This document shows positions 33,245-42,006 of a DNA stretch of 61,580 nt, in pieces. The DNA is from Bacillota bacterium. Lineage in GTDB: Bacteria; Bacillota; Clostridia; Christensenellales; Aristaeellaceae. The stretch is from the NCBI GenBank assembly GCA_023416655.1, contig JAEZHK010000102.1:1-61580 (forward strand), in the 5' to 3' direction. Below the pieces are notes generated by a model. That model was not told where the DNA came from and searched no databases. It saw only the letters and a list, made by a program, of their open reading frames with translations. Positions within the stretch are counted from its first letter, which is position 1, and each line of letters starts with the position of its first letter. Made by a program: the position numbers and the translations under genes.

Positions 33245-35302
33245 TCACACGATCCCGCAGGCGGTCAGGATCAGATCGATTGCCTTGATCGCGGCGAAAG
33301 GCGCCGCGATGCCGCCAAGTCCATACACCAGCATGTTCCGCTTCAGAAGCTCGCCCGCCGAAACTTCCCGGTACTTCACGCCCTTGAGCGCCAGCGGGAT
33401 CAGCGCGATGATGATCAGCGCGTTGTAGATGATGGCGGAGAGCATCGCGCTGCGGGCGCTGGTCAGGCGCATCAGGTTGAGGGTGGCAAGCTGCGGATAG
33501 ATCCCGAAAAACAATACCGGGATGATCGCGAAGTACTTCGCCACGTCGTTTGCGACGCTGAAGGTGGTCAGGGAGCCGCGCGTCATCAGAAGCTGCTTGC
33601 CGATCCGGACGATGTCGATCAGCTTGGTCGGGCTGGAGTCAAGGTCCACCATGTTGCCCGCTTCCTTCGCCGCCTGCGTGCCGGTGTTCATCGCGACCGC
33701 CACGTCCGCCTGCGCAAGCGCGGGCGCATCGTTGGTACCGTCGCCGGTCATGGCGACGAGATGGCCCTTCGCCTGATAGTCCCGGATCAGCGAGAGTTTG
33801 GCTTCGGGCGTGGCTTCCGCCAGGAAATCGTCCACACCGGCCTCGGCGGCGATCGCCGCGGCGGTCATCGGGTTGTCGCCCGTGATCATGATGGTCTTGA
33901 TGCCCATCTTGCGCAGGTCCTCAAACTTCTCCTTGACGCCGTTTTTGACGATGTCCTTGAGATACACCACACCCAGCACCCGGCTGTCCCGGGCGACCAC
34001 CAGCGGCGTCCCACCCAGCCCGGCCACGCGCTTCACGATCTCGGCGCATTCAGGCGGGTATTCGCCGCCCCGCTGCAGCACATGGGCCTTGACGGCGTCC
34101 GCCGCGCCTTTGCGAATCTGGGTGCCCTGAAAATCGATGCCGCTCATGCGGGTCTTGGCGGTGAATTCGATGAAAGTCGCGCCCAGCTTGGCGAGTTCCC
34201 GCCCGCGGATGCCGAACTTCTCCTTGGCCAGCACCACGATCGAGCGCCCCTCGGCGGTCTCGTCCGCGAGGGAGGAAAGCTGCGCGGCGTCCGCCAGCTC
34301 CTGCTCGGTCACGCCCTTCACGGGAAGAAATTCGCTGGCCTGCCGGTTGCCCAGCGTGATGGTGCCGGTCTTATCCAGCAGCAGCACGTCCACGTCGCCC
34401 GCCGCCTCGATCGCGCGGCCGCTCATCGCCAGCACGTTCGCCTGGTTGAGGCGGCTCATCCCCGCGATGCCGATCGACGAGAGCAGCGCGCCGATGGTGG
34501 TCGGCGCGAGGCAGACCAACAGCGCAATCACGTTGGTGATCGAAATCGCGTCGCCCGCCCCCGCCTGACGCCGCGCGAAATCGGAAAACGGCAGCAGGGT
34601 CGCCGACACCACCAGGAAGATGATCGTCAGCGTGACCAGGAGGAGTTCCAGCGCGATCTCGTTGGGCGTCTTCTTCCGGCTCGCGCCTTCGACCATCGCG
34701 ATCATCTTGTCGAGGAAGCTCTCGCCCGCCTCCGCCGTGACCCGGATGATCAGCCAGTCGGAGATGATCGTCGTTCCGCCGGTGACGGCGCTGCGGTCGC
34801 CGCCGGATTCCCGGATGACCGGCGCGGATTCGCCGGTGATCGCGCTTTCGTCGACAGACGCCGCGCCCGCCATCACCTCGCCGTCCATGGGGATCTGCTC
34901 CCCGGCCCTGACGTGAACGATGTCGCCCCTTTTCAAGGAAGCGCTGAGCACCTCGGTATAGTCCTCTACATTGTCAATCTGCTTTAGCTTGCGGGCCATC
35001 ACGTCCTTGCGCGCTTTGCGGAGGCTGTTCGCCTGCGCGCGGCCGCGCCCTTCCGCGATGGCTTCCGCGAAATTGGCAAACATCACGGTGAACCACAGGA
35101 TCAGCGCGATCGCGAGCGTATAGCCCGCCCGCTCGTCCTGAATCCCCGCGAAGGAGAGGAAGTAGAGCGCCGTGGTCATTATGGCGCCCAGATAGACCAC
35201 CAGCATCACCGGGTTTCTCACCTGCACGCTGGGCGAGAGCTTTGCAAGGGACTGGCGGAGCGCGTCGGCAAGGAGGCCTTTTTCTTTTTTCATAAAGTTC
35301 AC
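33245..35302 (-). CDS. kdpB: Potassium-transporting ATPase ATP-binding subunit
   Basis: A 685-residue P-type ATPase (class IA). The phosphorylation motif DVLLLDKTGTITLGN, the TGESAPVIRESGGD loop, nucleotide-binding MSGIDFQGTQIRKGAADAV and hinge AMTGDGTNDAPALAQADV are complete, with about seven membrane helices. It hydrolyses ATP to drive potassium movement through KdpA. The gene lies seven bases after kdpA. Confidence 0.97.
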   Translation of the reverse strand: MNFMKKEKGLLADALRQSLAKLSPSVQVRNPVMLVVYLGAIMTTALYFLSFAGIQDERAGYTLAIALILWFTVMFANFAEAIAEGRGRAQANSLRKARKDVMARKLKQIDNVEDYTEVLSASLKRGDIVHVRAGEQIPMDGEVMAGAASVDESAITGESAPVIRESGGDRSAVTGGTTIISDWLIIRVTAEAGESFLDKMIAMVEGASRKKTPNEIALELLLVTLTIIFLVVSATLLPFSDFARRQAGAGDAISITNVIALLVCLAPTTIGALLSSIGIAGMSRLNQANVLAMSGRAIEAAGDVDVLLLDKTGTITLGNRQASEFLPVKGVTEQELADAAQLSSLADETAEGRSIVVLAKEKFGIRGRELAKLGATFIEFTAKTRMSGIDFQGTQIRKGAADAVKAHVLQRGGEYPPECAEIVKRVAGLGGTPLVVARDSRVLGVVYLKDIVKNGVKEKFEDLRKMGIKTIMITGDNPMTAAAIAAEAGVDDFLAEATPEAKLSLIRDYQAKGHLVAMTGDGTNDAPALAQADVAVAMNTGTQAAKEAGNMVDLDSSPTKLIDIVRIGKQLLMTRGSLTTFSVANDVAKYFAIIPVLFFGIYPQLATLNLMRLTSARSAMLSAIIYNALIIIALIPLALKGVKYREVSAGELLKRNMLVYGLGGIAAPFAAIKAIDLILTACGIV

Positions 35303-35308
35303 CTCGAT

Positions 35309-36994
35309 TTACAGGTTTGAGAAGTAATCCGCGATCGGGCCCAGCGCAAGCGCCGGCAAAAAGCTCAGCGCGCCGATGATCAGGATGATGCCGATCAGAA
35401 GTCCCACGAACATGGTGTTGGTGGTGGACAGCGTGCCTTCGCCGACGGCCACGGTCTTTTTCCCGGCCAGGTTCCCGCCTAGGAATATGGCGGCCGCCAT
35501 CGGGATGAAGCGGGCCAGCAGCATGATGACGCCGCCCAGCACGTTGGTAAACACGGTGTTGGCGGCAAAACCGCCGAACGCGCTGCCGTTGTTGTTGCCC
35601 ATGGACGAGAACGCGTAGAGGATTTCGGAAAACCCATGCGCGCCGCTATTGGTCAGCCAACTTGCGGCTTCCGGCATCATAACGGCGGCCGCCGTGCCCA
35701 GAAGCGTAACAAGCAGCGGAACCAGCACGATCAGGCACACCATCCGGATATCAAACGGCTCGATTTTCTTGCCCAGGTACTCCGGCGTGCGCCCAACCAT
35801 CAGTCCGGCAATGAACACGGTCAAAAGCACAAACGCCAGCATCCCGTACAGCCCGCTTCCGACGCCGCCGAATACGATTTCGCCCAGCTGCATCAGAAAC
35901 ATCGCCACGAGGCCCGAGAAGGGCGTCAGGCTGTCGTGCATCGCGTTGACGGAGCCGTTTGACGCGGCGGTGGTGGCCGTCGCCCATAAGGTGGAAGCGC
36001 CGGTGCCGTGGAGTACCTCCTTGCCCTCCATGCTGCCGGACGCGGCGACACCCTGATACACAGGGCCTGCGAGCTGCTCACTGAGCGTCATCCCCGCGAG
36101 CGCCAGCACAAACAGGATCATCATCGCGACATAGACCGTGCGGCCCTGCTTCCGATCCTTGACCGCACGGCCGAAGCTGACGCAGAGCGCCGCCGGGATC
36201 AGGAGAATCGAGAGCACCTCGATCAAATTGGAAAGCGCCGTCGGGTTTTCCAGCGGGTAGGCGGAGTTCATGCCGAAGAAGCCGCCGCCGTTGGTGCCAA
36301 GCTGCTTGATCGCGATCTGGCCGGCCGCGGGGCCGAGCGGCAGCACCTGCTGCGCGCCGCCATCAAGCGAAAGGTAGGTCTGATACGGCCCAAACGTCTG
36401 CACAACGCCCTGGGAGACCAGGAGGATCGCCACCACGAAGGAGAGCGGGATCAGGACGTACAGCGTGCACTGCGTCAGATCCACCCAGAAGTTCCCGAGC
36501 GTGCTCTTTTGCCTCTGCACAAACCCCCGGATCAGCGCAAACATCACCGCGATGCCCGTGGCCGCTGAAACGAAGTTCTGCACCGTCAGCCCCAGAAACT
36601 GCGTCAGATACGAAAGGGTGGATTCCCCTGAATACGCCTGCCAGTTGGTGTTCGACACGAAGCTCGCGGCGGTATTGAACGCCAGGTGCCAGCTCGTGCC
36701 CGGCATCCCCTGCGGATTGAAGGGCAGCGAGCCCTGCGCCAGCTGAAGCAGCCACACAAAAAAGAACCCGGTCAGGCTGAACAGCATGGCGGACAGCGTA
36801 TACTTCTTCGCGCTCATCTCTTCGTCCGCATTGGTACCGGCAAGCCGGTACACGAGGCGCTCAACCGGGGCCATCACCCTGGACATGAAGACGCGCTGCC
36901 CTGTCATCACCTTGTAGAGGTAGATGCCCAGCGGGAAAGAGAGCGCCACCAAAATAATGAGGTAGAACACATCCTGTAGTAGCATAGAGTTCAC
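35309..36994 (-). CDS. kdpA: Potassium-transporting ATPase channel subunit
   Basis: A 561-residue membrane channel subunit related to KtrB/TrkH potassium transporters, with four degenerate selectivity-filter repeats, among them NTNWQAYSGES, GTNGGGFFGMNSAYP and SSMGNNNGSAFGGF. The GTG at 36994 overlaps the kdpF stop (GTGA) and follows GGGGGG by seven bases. An internal ATG nine bases later (MLLQDVFYL) is the alternative. Confidence 0.95.
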   Translation of the reverse strand: MNSMLLQDVFYLIILVALSFPLGIYLYKVMTGQRVFMSRVMAPVERLVYRLAGTNADEEMSAKKYTLSAMLFSLTGFFFVWLLQLAQGSLPFNPQGMPGTSWHLAFNTAASFVSNTNWQAYSGESTLSYLTQFLGLTVQNFVSAATGIAVMFALIRGFVQRQKSTLGNFWVDLTQCTLYVLIPLSFVVAILLVSQGVVQTFGPYQTYLSLDGGAQQVLPLGPAAGQIAIKQLGTNGGGFFGMNSAYPLENPTALSNLIEVLSILLIPAALCVSFGRAVKDRKQGRTVYVAMMILFVLALAGMTLSEQLAGPVYQGVAASGSMEGKEVLHGTGASTLWATATTAASNGSVNAMHDSLTPFSGLVAMFLMQLGEIVFGGVGSGLYGMLAFVLLTVFIAGLMVGRTPEYLGKKIEPFDIRMVCLIVLVPLLVTLLGTAAAVMMPEAASWLTNSGAHGFSEILYAFSSMGNNNGSAFGGFAANTVFTNVLGGVIMLLARFIPMAAAIFLGGNLAGKKTVAVGEGTLSTTNTMFVGLLIGIILIIGALSFLPALALGPIADYFSNL

Positions 36995-37080
36995 AGCTTT
37001 TCCCCCCTGAACAGCACATAAAACAGGTATGCCAGCAATGCCGCGCCAACCAGGCTGCTGACCGCCAACACAAAACCCAT
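36991..37080 (-). CDS. kdpF: KdpF small membrane subunit
   Basis: A 29-codon gene read as a single hydrophobic helix (MGFVLAVSSLVGAALLAYLF then YVLFRGEKL), matching the size and pattern of KdpF, which packs against KdpA and stabilises the complex. The ATG follows AGGAG by eight bases and the TGA overlaps the kdpA start, which strongly supports translation. It is too short for most gene callers. Confidence 0.85.
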   Translation of the reverse strand: MGFVLAVSSLVGAALLAYLFYVLFRGEKL

Positions 37081-37228
37081 ACGCTTATCTCCTGACTACT
37101 GTCGTTTAGGACTGTCCGATCCGTCATACCCGCGCATGAATATCACGATACGAGGACTTAAGTTCCCTGCTCCCCCGGGGCATGGGCCGGCTTCCATCTT
37201 CTCTTTATACCACGATTCTATCAGGAAT

Positions 37229-37281
37229 CGCGTCAAGACGGTGTCAAAATCAAGGATGCCCGCGTCAAGACGGCGTCAAAA
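37229..37281. promoter_or_regulatory. 21-bp direct repeats upstream of kdpF (candidate KdpE sites)
   Basis: CGCGTCAAGACGG(T/C)GTCAAAA occurs at 37229-37249 and 37261-37281 with one mismatch and a 32-base period, three helical turns. They lie about 150-200 bases upstream of kdpF, upstream of a TATAAA-like -10 (37204-37209). That suits an activator of the OmpR type such as KdpE. Confidence 0.5.
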
Positions 37282-37438
37282 ACATCCATCTGATGCTGAC
37301 TTTCCTTCTGGAACAGGTTGAGTGGCTGAAGGCGCTGGACTTGAAAGCCCTGCCCGAGCCCGGAAAGCCTTATAAATGGAACCAGGTCAACGCGTTTGAC
37401 AAGCAACAATTATTTGCCAACCAGGCGGAAACAACCGG

Positions 37439-37467
37439 TTGTAAAATATTGCACATTATGGTAAAAT
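37439..37467 (+). promoter_or_regulatory. Promoter of the Ugp-like operon
   Basis: TTGTAA (37439-37444), 17 bases and TAAAAT (37462-37467) form a good sigma-A promoter 55 bases before the binding-protein start. A palindrome TATGGAT-N6-ATCCATA (37481-37500) sits about +7 to +26 and is a candidate repressor site. Confidence 0.6.
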
Positions 37468-37522
37468 AGAATCGATTCATTATGGATGCGTGAATCCATA
37501 TTGCATAAAAAGGAGGATCCCT

Positions 37523-38914
37523 ATGAAACCCTTCTCCAGATTCGTCTCCTGTCTGCTGGTTCTGTGCATGCTGGTGTCTTGCGGGCTCTTTTCTGCCTTG
37601 GCCGAGGCCACGGCCACGCCGGCGCCAACGCCGATTCCGGTGCCTGAAGGGCGCCGCGAGGTGGTTTTCTGGCATTGCTTTGGCGGCATCATCGGCGAGG
37701 CTGTGCAGCGCGTGATCGACGGCTTCAACGCCTCCCAGGAAGAGATCTGGGTGACGGGCATTTTCCAGGGTGCGTATGACGACGCCCTGACCAAGCTCAA
37801 GGCCGCGATGCCGGCGGGCACAGGCCCGGACATGTTCCAGATGTTCGAGCTGGGCACCACCTTCCTGGTGAATTCCGGCTGGACCACCCCCTTCCAGGAG
37901 ATGCTGGAGAAGGAAGCCACGCCCTACATCAAGATCGATGACATCGAGCCGGCGCTGCGCAACTACTACACCTACGACGGCAAGATGGTCTGCATCCCCT
38001 TCAACCCCTCCACGCCCATCATGTACTACAACAAGACGGCCTTTGCGGAAGCCGGGCTGGATCCCGCCGCCCCCCCGACCACCTTTAATGAGATCGCCGC
38101 CATCGCCGACAAGCTGACCATCAAGGATGGCAACCGGACCACCCGCCACGCGATGGGCCTGCCCATCTACGGCTGGTTCTTTGAGAACTTCCTGGCCGGC
38201 ATGGGCGCCAACTATGTGAACATGGACAACGGCCGCTCCGGGCATGCCACCGCCATTGAGTTTGATACCAGCGGCGCCGGCAAGCAGATCATGGAGACCT
38301 GGAAGCAGATGGTGGATGACGGCATCATCTACAACTTCGGCGCGGACAATGCCGCTTCCCGAGATGCCTTCATCGCCGGGCAGACCTGCATCATCCTGGA
38401 GTCCACCGCCCAGCTCAAAACCCTCCTCAAGGGCATTGACGGCAAGTTTGAGCTTGGCACCGCCTATCTGCCCAGCATGCTGGAAAAGACCCAGCACGGC
38501 GTGATCATCGGCGGCGCCAACCTCTGGCTGTGCAAGCAGGAAGATCAGCAGAAGGTCAGCGACGCCTGGACCTTCATCAAGTACGCCACCTCCGCCCCCA
38601 TCTCCGCGCAGTTCAGCATGGATACCGGCTACTTCTGCGCCAACACGACCGCATACAACGAGCCCAACTTCCAGGCCTACCTCAAGGAGAACCCGAACTT
38701 CCTCACGGCCATCAACCAGCTTCACGACTGCCCCATCAACTTTGCGACGCAGGGCGCGTCCGTGGGCGTGATGCCTGAGCTGCGGGCCATCTTCCAGGAG
38801 GAGGCCGCCCTGTACCTGGACGACGCCCAGTCCGTGGACGACATGCTCAAGCATGTCGCGGAAAAGGACAACGCCGCCATCCAGAGCTACAACAAGACCG
38901 CTTACGGCGAATAA
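37523..38914 (+). CDS. UgpB-like ABC importer, substrate-binding lipoprotein
   Basis: A 463-residue family 1 extracellular solute-binding protein. ATG 37523 follows AGGAGG by six bases. The signal sequence carries a possible lipobox LVSC (residues 17-20), with an alternative cleavage at ALA-EA, then a Pro/Ala/Thr linker. The mature part starts REVVFWHCFGGIIGEAVQR and has GTGPDMFQMFELGTT, IPFNPSTPIMYYNKTAFAEA and GGANLWLCKQ, the pattern of glycerol-3-phosphate receptor UgpB. With the phosphodiesterase at 40923 the likely ligands are glycerol-3-phosphate or glycerophosphodiesters (inference). Confidence 0.85.
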   Translation: MKPFSRFVSCLLVLCMLVSCGLFSALAEATATPAPTPIPVPEGRREVVFWHCFGGIIGEAVQRVIDGFNASQEEIWVTGIFQGAYDDALTKLKAAMPAGTGPDMFQMFELGTTFLVNSGWTTPFQEMLEKEATPYIKIDDIEPALRNYYTYDGKMVCIPFNPSTPIMYYNKTAFAEAGLDPAAPPTTFNEIAAIADKLTIKDGNRTTRHAMGLPIYGWFFENFLAGMGANYVNMDNGRSGHATAIEFDTSGAGKQIMETWKQMVDDGIIYNFGADNAASRDAFIAGQTCIILESTAQLKTLLKGIDGKFELGTAYLPSMLEKTQHGVIIGGANLWLCKQEDQQKVSDAWTFIKYATSAPISAQFSMDTGYFCANTTAYNEPNFQAYLKENPNFLTAINQLHDCPINFATQGASVGVMPELRAIFQEEAALYLDDAQSVDDMLKHVAEKDNAAIQSYNKTAYGE

Positions 38915-38927
38915 GCACCCACCGGGA

Positions 38928-39004
38928 GCAACCGCGCCAACGCATGAAAATGCGCTTGGCGCGGTTGCGGCCCTGCCCAAAAAACGCCCCGTCGGGGCGT
39001 TTTT
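38928..39004 (+). terminator. Double hairpin between binding protein and permease genes
   Basis: A 13-bp stem (38928-38940 with 38956-38968, plus four inner pairs) is followed by a second hairpin AAAAACGCCCC/GGGGCGTTTTT at 38979-39004. The second has the features of an intrinsic terminator. Permease expression must therefore depend on read-through, favouring an excess of binding protein. Confidence 0.75.
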
Positions 39005-39101
39005 GAAATCCGGGACTTCTCAGGATGCCCCTTGCAAGAACGTATGCTGTGGATCGAGACAGCCTCCTATTCCGGTGTACGAGCAAGAAGGAGTACGCAA
39101 T

Positions 39102-40000
39102 ATGATTAGGGTACCAGCCACCCAGCGGGCAGCCGGCTTGAAGGGCAAAAGCTTTTTGTCCAGCGCCGCCCCCTACCTGTACATCCTCCCCGCCATGGTG
39201 GTCATGGCGCTGTTCGTGTTCATCCCCTTTGGGAATACGATCAACCTGAGCACCGCCCTCACCGACGCCAACGGCTCCATCGTAGAGCGGGTCGGGCTGC
39301 AGAATTACCTGGATTCCTTCTCCCAGCCGGATTTCCAGCAGATCCTTGGCGTGACGTTTCAATTCGCCCTGATCGTCGTGGTGGGCTCCGTCCTGGTGGG
39401 CCTGATCACCGGGATCATCGCCAACGAGCAGTTCTTTGGGCGGGGGTTTTTCCGGACCGTATACGCCATGCCGCTGGCGGTATCCTCCGCGGCGATTTCC
39501 GTCATCTTCCTGTTCATCATGCACCCCACCTTCGGCATGCTCAACTATCTGTTGCAGACGGACATCAAATGGCTGCGCAGCGTCAAATACGCGCTGGGGT
39601 CGGTATCCTTCGTGACGATCTGGATGAACGTGGGGCTGAACTTCATCTTTGTGATCGCGGCGCTGCAATCGGTGGACCATTCGCTGTACGAGGCGGCGTC
39701 GCTTGAAGGCGCGGGCTTTTTCCGCAAGCACTGGCACGTGACCCTCCCCTCCATATCCCCCACGCTGTTTTTTCTTTTGATCGTCAACATCATCAACAAC
39801 TTCCAGGCCTACGCCCAGATCAACCTCTTGACCGAAGGCGGGCCCGGCAAGTACACCACGAACATTGTATACAACATCTATCTGGAAGCGTTCCGCTATT
39901 CACGCTTCCACATGGCGGCCACCCAGTCCGTCATCCTGTTCGTGCTGATCTTCATCCTGACGCTGATTCAGTTCAGGCTCGAAAAGAAGGTGACCTACTG

Positions 40001-40001
<1 letters not shown>
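39102..40001 (+). CDS. UgpA-like ABC importer permease
   Basis: A 299-residue MalF/UgpA-type permease with six membrane helices. It begins MIRVPATQRAAGLKGKSFLS. The EAA loop that contacts the ATPase is SLYEAASLEGAGFFRKHWHV followed by TLPSISP, and NLLTEGGPGKYTTNIV is the typical end-of-family block. ATG 39102 follows AGAAGGAG by eight bases; the long in-frame extension upstream crosses the terminator and was rejected. The stop overlaps the next start by one base. Confidence 0.9.
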
Positions 40002-40825
<824 letters not shown>

Positions 40826-40922
40826 AGACGCGCTTCGCATTTGCCAGGATGATTGACGACCCTGAAGCATTGATGTGGAATGACAGCGCGATTGCGCGAT
40901 AAGAAAAGGAAGTGCGACGACG

Positions 40923-41672
40923 ATGCCGCAGTGGGTATACGGACATCGGGGCGCGAGCGGTTACGCGCCGGAGAATACGCTGGAAGCCTTTGAGCTGGCC
41001 GCGCGGCAGGGCGCGCACGGCGTGGAGCTGGACGTGCACCTGAGCCGGGATGGCGAACTGGTGGTGGCGCATGATGAAACCGTGGAGCGCGTTTCGGATG
41101 GCTTCGGCCGCCTGTGCGACCTTTCACTATTGGAACTCAAGCGCCTGCGCTTCAATAGAACCCATCCGGAATACAAGGACGCGCGCATCCCGACGCTTGG
41201 GGAAGTTTTTGAGCTCGCCGCCCGCCATCGCATCCGCGTCAACGTGGAACTGAAAAACAGCCTGATCGACTATCCCGACTTGGAGAAACGCTGTGTAGAT
41301 CTGGCCGCGCGCATGGGCGTGACGGAGCAGGTGATCTACTCCTCGTTCAACCACCACAGCCTGATGCGCATCAAGGCCCTAGACCCCTCGATTTATTGCG
41401 GGCTACTGTATGTATGTACCATGGTCAGGCCCTGGGAATACGCTCACGCCCTGGGCATGAACGCGCTGCACCCGCATTTCTCGGAACTGCAGATACCCGG
41501 CGAGTGCGCCGAGGCGCACGCGCTGGGGATTGAGGTCAACCCCTGGACGGTCAACGAGGACGCGGACATCCGCAAGGTTTTCCTCGCGGGGGCGGACTGG
41601 GTGATCACCAATTACCCGGACCGCGCGTTGGCGATCCTCGCCAGCCTTCCCACGGAAGAAACGCACGTCTGA
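40923..41672 (+). CDS. ugpQ: Glycerophosphodiester phosphodiesterase
   Basis: A 249-residue cytoplasmic GDPD (UgpQ type, no signal peptide) that cleaves glycerophosphodiesters to glycerol-3-phosphate and an alcohol. Catalytic and metal residues are in YGHRGASGYAPENTLEAF, GVELDVHLSRDGELVVAHDE and NVELKN, and the C-terminal VNPWTVNED / GADWVITNYPD blocks are intact. It starts after GGAAG, 97 bases behind the permease, and closes the operon. Its presence supports glycerophosphodiesters as the transported substrate. Confidence 0.93.
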   Translation: MPQWVYGHRGASGYAPENTLEAFELAARQGAHGVELDVHLSRDGELVVAHDETVERVSDGFGRLCDLSLLELKRLRFNRTHPEYKDARIPTLGEVFELAARHRIRVNVELKNSLIDYPDLEKRCVDLAARMGVTEQVIYSSFNHHSLMRIKALDPSIYCGLLYVCTMVRPWEYAHALGMNALHPHFSELQIPGECAEAHALGIEVNPWTVNEDADIRKVFLAGADWVITNYPDRALAILASLPTEETHV

Positions 41673-41703
41673 AGCGCGGGCGCATCTTTAAATCACGCGG
41701 GCA

Positions 41704-41868
41704 TTACGCGGCGCGCGGTACCAAGAGCGGTACCGCGCGCATTTTAAGAATCAGATATTCCGGGTGGCCGGAGACGAAGTTCCACTTGGCGAAGCTCAGC
41801 ACCTTGCTGTACACCATCGGCCAGGCTTTCTCTCCTCTGATACTATTGAAGGTTATTAATGCTTCCAA
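41704..41868 (-). pseudogene. Unidentified coding remnant
   Basis: The minus strand stays open for about 55 codons and ends at a TAA at 41704. It reads GEKAWPMVYSKVLSFAKWNF then VSGHPEYLILK, which has protein-like composition. No start codon, ribosome site or family match could be found, and the 5-prime side is cut by the palindromic repeat at 41857. The terminator lies in its last codons. It is probably the tail of a decayed gene. Confidence 0.3.
41711..41740 (+). terminator. Terminator of the Ugp-like operon
   Basis: A 12-bp perfect stem GCGCGCGGTACC/GGTACCGCGCGC with a six-base loop (41723-41728) is followed by ATTTT. It lies 38 bases after the ugpQ stop. Confidence 0.8.
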
Positions 41869-41982
41869 AGCAGGGAGGGATTTTCGAGGCAGAGCCAGGA
41901 GCCGGAGCGAGGAATAGCAGCGCTATTTTGAGCGGAATGCGACAACGCTCTGCGCGAAAAGATCCCCTGCAACGAAGCATTA
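41857..41982. repeat. Palindromic intergenic repeat, copy B (MITE-like)
   Basis: A 126-bp element with imperfect terminal inverted repeats of about 30 bp. The left starts TAATGCTTC and continues GCAGGGAGG to TTTTCG. The right, reversed, reads TAATGCTTC then GCAGGGGATC and TTTTCG. The core has a hairpin AATAGC-AGC-GCTATT (41913-41927) that corresponds to CGTAGC-AGC-GCTACG in copy A at 39-53. No open reading frame is present. Like copy A, it sits just beyond the stop of a minus-strand gene, here 25 bases after DUF1846. Confidence 0.75.
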
Positions 41983-42006
41983 AAAAACGGAAATAGTATG
42001 ACAACG

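Larger units (their letters stand above)
37081..37522. other. Divergent kdp / ugp-like control region
   Basis: No complete gene was found. Towards kdp there are two 21-bp direct repeats (37229-37249 and 37261-37281) and TTGACG/TATAAA-like elements with a poor spacer. A short GC-rich open stretch on the plus strand (about 37295-37470, containing VEWLKALDLKALPEPGKPYK) looks coding-like and may be a gene scrap. Towards the binding protein there are a promoter (37439-37467) and a palindrome (37481-37500). No cyclic-di-AMP riboswitch pattern could be recognised. Confidence 0.5.

Noticed and set aside
33236..34987. 583-codon plus-strand open frame
   Set aside because: Antisense to kdpB, whose catalytic motifs are all intact.
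37081..37230. Cyclic-di-AMP (ydaO-type) riboswitch in the kdp leader
   Set aside because: Such riboswitches often precede potassium transporter genes, so I looked for the conserved core, but the characteristic sequence blocks and paired stems could not be found. A covariance-model scan would decide.
37370..38980. 536-codon minus-strand open frame
   Set aside because: Antisense to the UgpB-like gene and running through its promoter; low-complexity Gly/Val/His composition typical of a GC-rich shadow frame.
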